28,532 nucleotides of DNA from CAYYAQ01 sp964469555 (GTDB taxonomy: Bacteria > Planctomycetota > UBA1135 > UBA2386): NCBI GenBank assembly GCA_964469555.1, contig CAYYAQ010000063.1:1-28532 (forward strand), given 5' to 3'. The notes beneath the pieces were generated by a model. The model saw only the letters and a list, made by a program, of their open reading frames with translations. It did not search any database and was not told the DNA's origin. The first letter of the stretch is position 1. Every line of letters begins with the position of its first letter. Of this stretch, positions 26,735-28,532 are shown in pieces. The translations under genes were made by a program, and so were the position numbers.

Positions 26735-28501
26735 ATGGTGGCCTTCGTCGTCCTCGGCGCGCTTCTCTCGTTTGCACTCGCGTACTTCTTCTACGCGAAG
26801 TGGATCGGTGAACGGATCTACCAGGATCGCGAGGAGATCCGGACGCCGGCCGTCGAGTACGAGGATGGGCTGGACTTCGTACCCACGCACAAGCATATCC
26901 TGTTCGGCCACCACTTCACGTCGATCGCCGGCGCCGCGCCGATCATCGGGCCGTGCATCGCCGCCTACTGGGGCGTGCTTCCGGCGCTCGTATGGGTCGT
27001 CCTGGGCACGATCTTCATGGGCGCCGTCCACGACTTCGGCGCGCTCGTGATGAGCATCCGCGAGGGCGGTCGCAGCATCGCTGACATCGCTGGCCAGGTG
27101 ATCACGCCGCGGGTTCGTCTGATGTTCCTGACGTTCGTCATGGTGCTCAGCTGGCTCGTCATCGCGGTGTTCGCGATGGCTATCGCCGGCCTGTTCGTGA
27201 AGATCCCGTCGTCGGTGATGCCGGTGAACCTCGAGATCTTCGTGGCCCTGGGGATTGGCTGGCTGCTCTACAAGAAGAAGGTGAAGGCCCTCTGGCCGTC
27301 GTTGATCGCCCTGGGGCTGCTCTACCTCTTCATCTACTTCGGGGATTCGATGCGCGTGGATTTCCGGGCCGAGCCCGGTTCCGAAGACTCGATTCTCGGT
27401 CTCGGCTGGACCAAGGAGCAATCCTCGAACTTCTGGGTGATTGCCCTCCTCGCCTATGCCGGCGTGGCGAGCCTGCTGCCGGTCTGGCTCCTCCTCCAGC
27501 CTCGCGACTACATCAACAGCCACCAGCTGGTCGTCGGCTTGTCCATGCTCTACCTCGGGATCCTCGTGATCAGGCCGGAGATCGACGCCGACTGGGTTCG
27601 AACCGACGGGAACGGCCCACCGATCATTCCCTTCCTGTTCGTGACGATCGCGTGTGGCGCCATCAGCGGGTTCCACAGCCTGGTTTCGTCGGGCACGACG
27701 TCGAAGCAGATCCGAAGCCTGAAGGACGCCCGCATGATCGGGTACGGGAGCATGCTCGGCGAAGGTGCCCTGGCGCTCGCCGCCGTGCTGGCGGCCGTCG
27801 CCGGCATCGCTCTCGTGGGCAAGTGCGACATCCCCGGCCTCGGGCAGATCGAGGGATGGTCCGGCTACTACGCGAAGTGGGGCGGGAGCAAGGACGCGGC
27901 GTGGCCGTTCGTCCACGGTGGCGCCGCTTTCCTGAACGGTCTCGGTCTGTCGTCCTCGTTCGCCATCACGATGATGGCGGTGCTGGTTGTCTCATTCGCG
28001 GCGACAACGCTGGATACCGCCACGCGCATCCAGCGCTTCATCATCACCGAGCTCGGCACGGCGCTGAAGATCCCACCGCTGACCAACCGCTATGTGGCCA
28101 CGGTCATCGCCCTCGCACCTGCACTGCTGCTCGTGTTCGCGTCGGCGCAGGATCCCACGGGCGCGCCGGGCGAGACCATGCAGGTCGCCTGGATCCTGTG
28201 GCCAATTTTCGGTGCGAGCAATCAGATGCTCGCGTCCCTGACCCTGATGGTGCTCTCGCTCTACTTCTGGCAACGCAAGCGACCCATCCTCCCGCTCCTC
28301 ATCCCGATGCTCATCGTGATGGTGATCACCATCACGGCGCTCATCCTCAAGACCGGCGATTTCTACCGACAGGAAAACTGGCTGCTCGTCGGGCTGAACA
28401 GCCTGATGCTCGCCATGATCCTCTGGATGCTCCTGGAAGGCCTCTCCCTCGTCCTCCAGCTACGCCGGGCTCCACCTCGGTCTGGGTCAAGGCCGCGGTG
28501 A
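26735..28501 (+). CDS. cstA: CstA family carbon-starvation/peptide transporter
   Basis: The 588-residue membrane protein shows the family hallmarks: KHILFGHHFTSIAGAAPIIG near the N-terminus, VHDFGALVMSIREGGRSIAD, LLQPRDYINSHQL, GFHSLVSSGTTSKQI, and later FAATTLDTATRIQRFI and WPIFGASNQMLASL. About 14-16 membrane helices are expected. CstA-type carriers take up peptides or pyruvate and are often induced by carbon limitation. The start is ATG 26735. A 34-bp palindrome lies 30 bp upstream. No YbdD-like small partner gene follows within the window. The last residues (APPRSGSRPR) look non-native, and the opposite strand there reads like another protein, so the C-terminus may be altered. Confidence 0.94.
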   Translation: MVAFVVLGALLSFALAYFFYAKWIGERIYQDREEIRTPAVEYEDGLDFVPTHKHILFGHHFTSIAGAAPIIGPCIAAYWGVLPALVWVVLGTIFMGAVHDFGALVMSIREGGRSIADIAGQVITPRVRLMFLTFVMVLSWLVIAVFAMAIAGLFVKIPSSVMPVNLEIFVALGIGWLLYKKKVKALWPSLIALGLLYLFIYFGDSMRVDFRAEPGSEDSILGLGWTKEQSSNFWVIALLAYAGVASLLPVWLLLQPRDYINSHQLVVGLSMLYLGILVIRPEIDADWVRTDGNGPPIIPFLFVTIACGAISGFHSLVSSGTTSKQIRSLKDARMIGYGSMLGEGALALAAVLAAVAGIALVGKCDIPGLGQIEGWSGYYAKWGGSKDAAWPFVHGGAAFLNGLGLSSSFAITMMAVLVVSFAATTLDTATRIQRFIITELGTALKIPPLTNRYVATVIALAPALLLVFASAQDPTGAPGETMQVAWILWPIFGASNQMLASLTLMVLSLYFWQRKRPILPLLIPMLIVMVITITALILKTGDFYRQENWLLVGLNSLMLAMILWMLLEGLSLVLQLRRAPPRSGSRPR

Positions 28502-28532
28502 GGTAGGCGTCGGCAGCGTTGCCGCCCTGGGC
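28452..28532 (-). pseudogene. Partial gamma-glutamyltransferase-like sequence running off the window
   Basis: On the minus strand from the window edge, the frame reads AQGGNAADAYLTAALTQTEV then EPGVAGG. The GGNAADA signature and the following helix match the N-terminal region of gamma-glutamyltransferases. The resemblance ends inside cstA, and the frame reaches a TGA at 28347-28349, so the rest of such an enzyme is missing. Truncated gene, assembly chimera or coincidence are all possible; the sequence beyond the window is needed to judge. Confidence 0.35.

Noticed and set aside
26639..27916. 425-codon open frame on the minus strand
   Set aside because: It is antisense to cstA; the product is a charged Arg/Glu/His-rich sequence typical of a GC-rich mirror frame.

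Overview
The window is GC-rich and densely coded, with features I associate with Planctomycetota. These are exported proteins whose signal peptides end in Ala-Gln, a ThuA plus DUF1080 (3-keto-disaccharide hydrolase) protein, a HEAT/von Willebrand A exoprotein, TMTC-like membrane glycosyltransferases and an ECF sigma factor. The phylum call is inference from gene content, since there is no rRNA gene here. Ten N at 23998-24007 inside the elongation factor G gene show that this is a scaffold with at least one assembly gap, probably from a draft or metagenome assembly.

Layout. 1-298: upstream region with two inverted repeats. 299-4085 (+): three closely spaced exported proteins, namely a collagen-like protein with 69 uninterrupted Gly-X-Y triplets, a protein with an IPT/TIG-like segment, and a third secreted protein of unknown role. 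4373-6181 (+): exported vWA protein with an intact metal site. 6202-10421 (-): RND efflux permease and its membrane fusion protein, overlapping by GTGA. 10619-12058 (+): exported ThuA-DUF1080 protein. 12110-12514 (+): short outer-membrane beta-barrel-like remnant. 12531-13271 (+): short-chain dehydrogenase. 13286-15322 (-): TMTC-like glycosyltransferase with a TPR-like tail. 15560-16315 (-): glycerophosphodiester phosphodiesterase.

16506-19590 (+): a GCS2 carboxylate-amine ligase fused to two CBS domains, followed 1 bp later by an AstE/AspA-type zinc deacylase. 19875-20360 (+): small basic protein. 20376-20984 (-): ECF sigma factor. 21162-21680 (-): remnant of a membrane glycosyltransferase interrupted by an in-frame TAG. 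21722-22234 (-): small exported protein. 22345-23073 (+): N-formylglutamate amidohydrolase. 23114-23384 (+): small gene that looks frameshifted. 23684-25759 (+): EF-G with the assembly gap. 25774-26121 (-): cupin. 26141-26632 (+): 6-pyruvoyl-tetrahydropterin synthase family enzyme lacking the QueD cysteine. 26735-28501 (+): CstA-type transporter. At the right edge the minus strand encodes a gamma-glutamyltransferase-like signature that overlaps the 3' end of cstA.

How the genes may work together. The best candidates for a poorly described system are (i) the collagen-like three-gene exoprotein cluster and (ii) a group of enzymes acting on glutamate amides and acyl-amino acids: GCS2-CBS, AstE-like deacylase, formylglutamate amidohydrolase and possibly a gamma-glutamyltransferase at the edge. 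The second grouping is inferred from families and proximity; only the first two genes look like one transcription unit. No tRNA, rRNA, CRISPR array, insertion sequence or integrase is visible.
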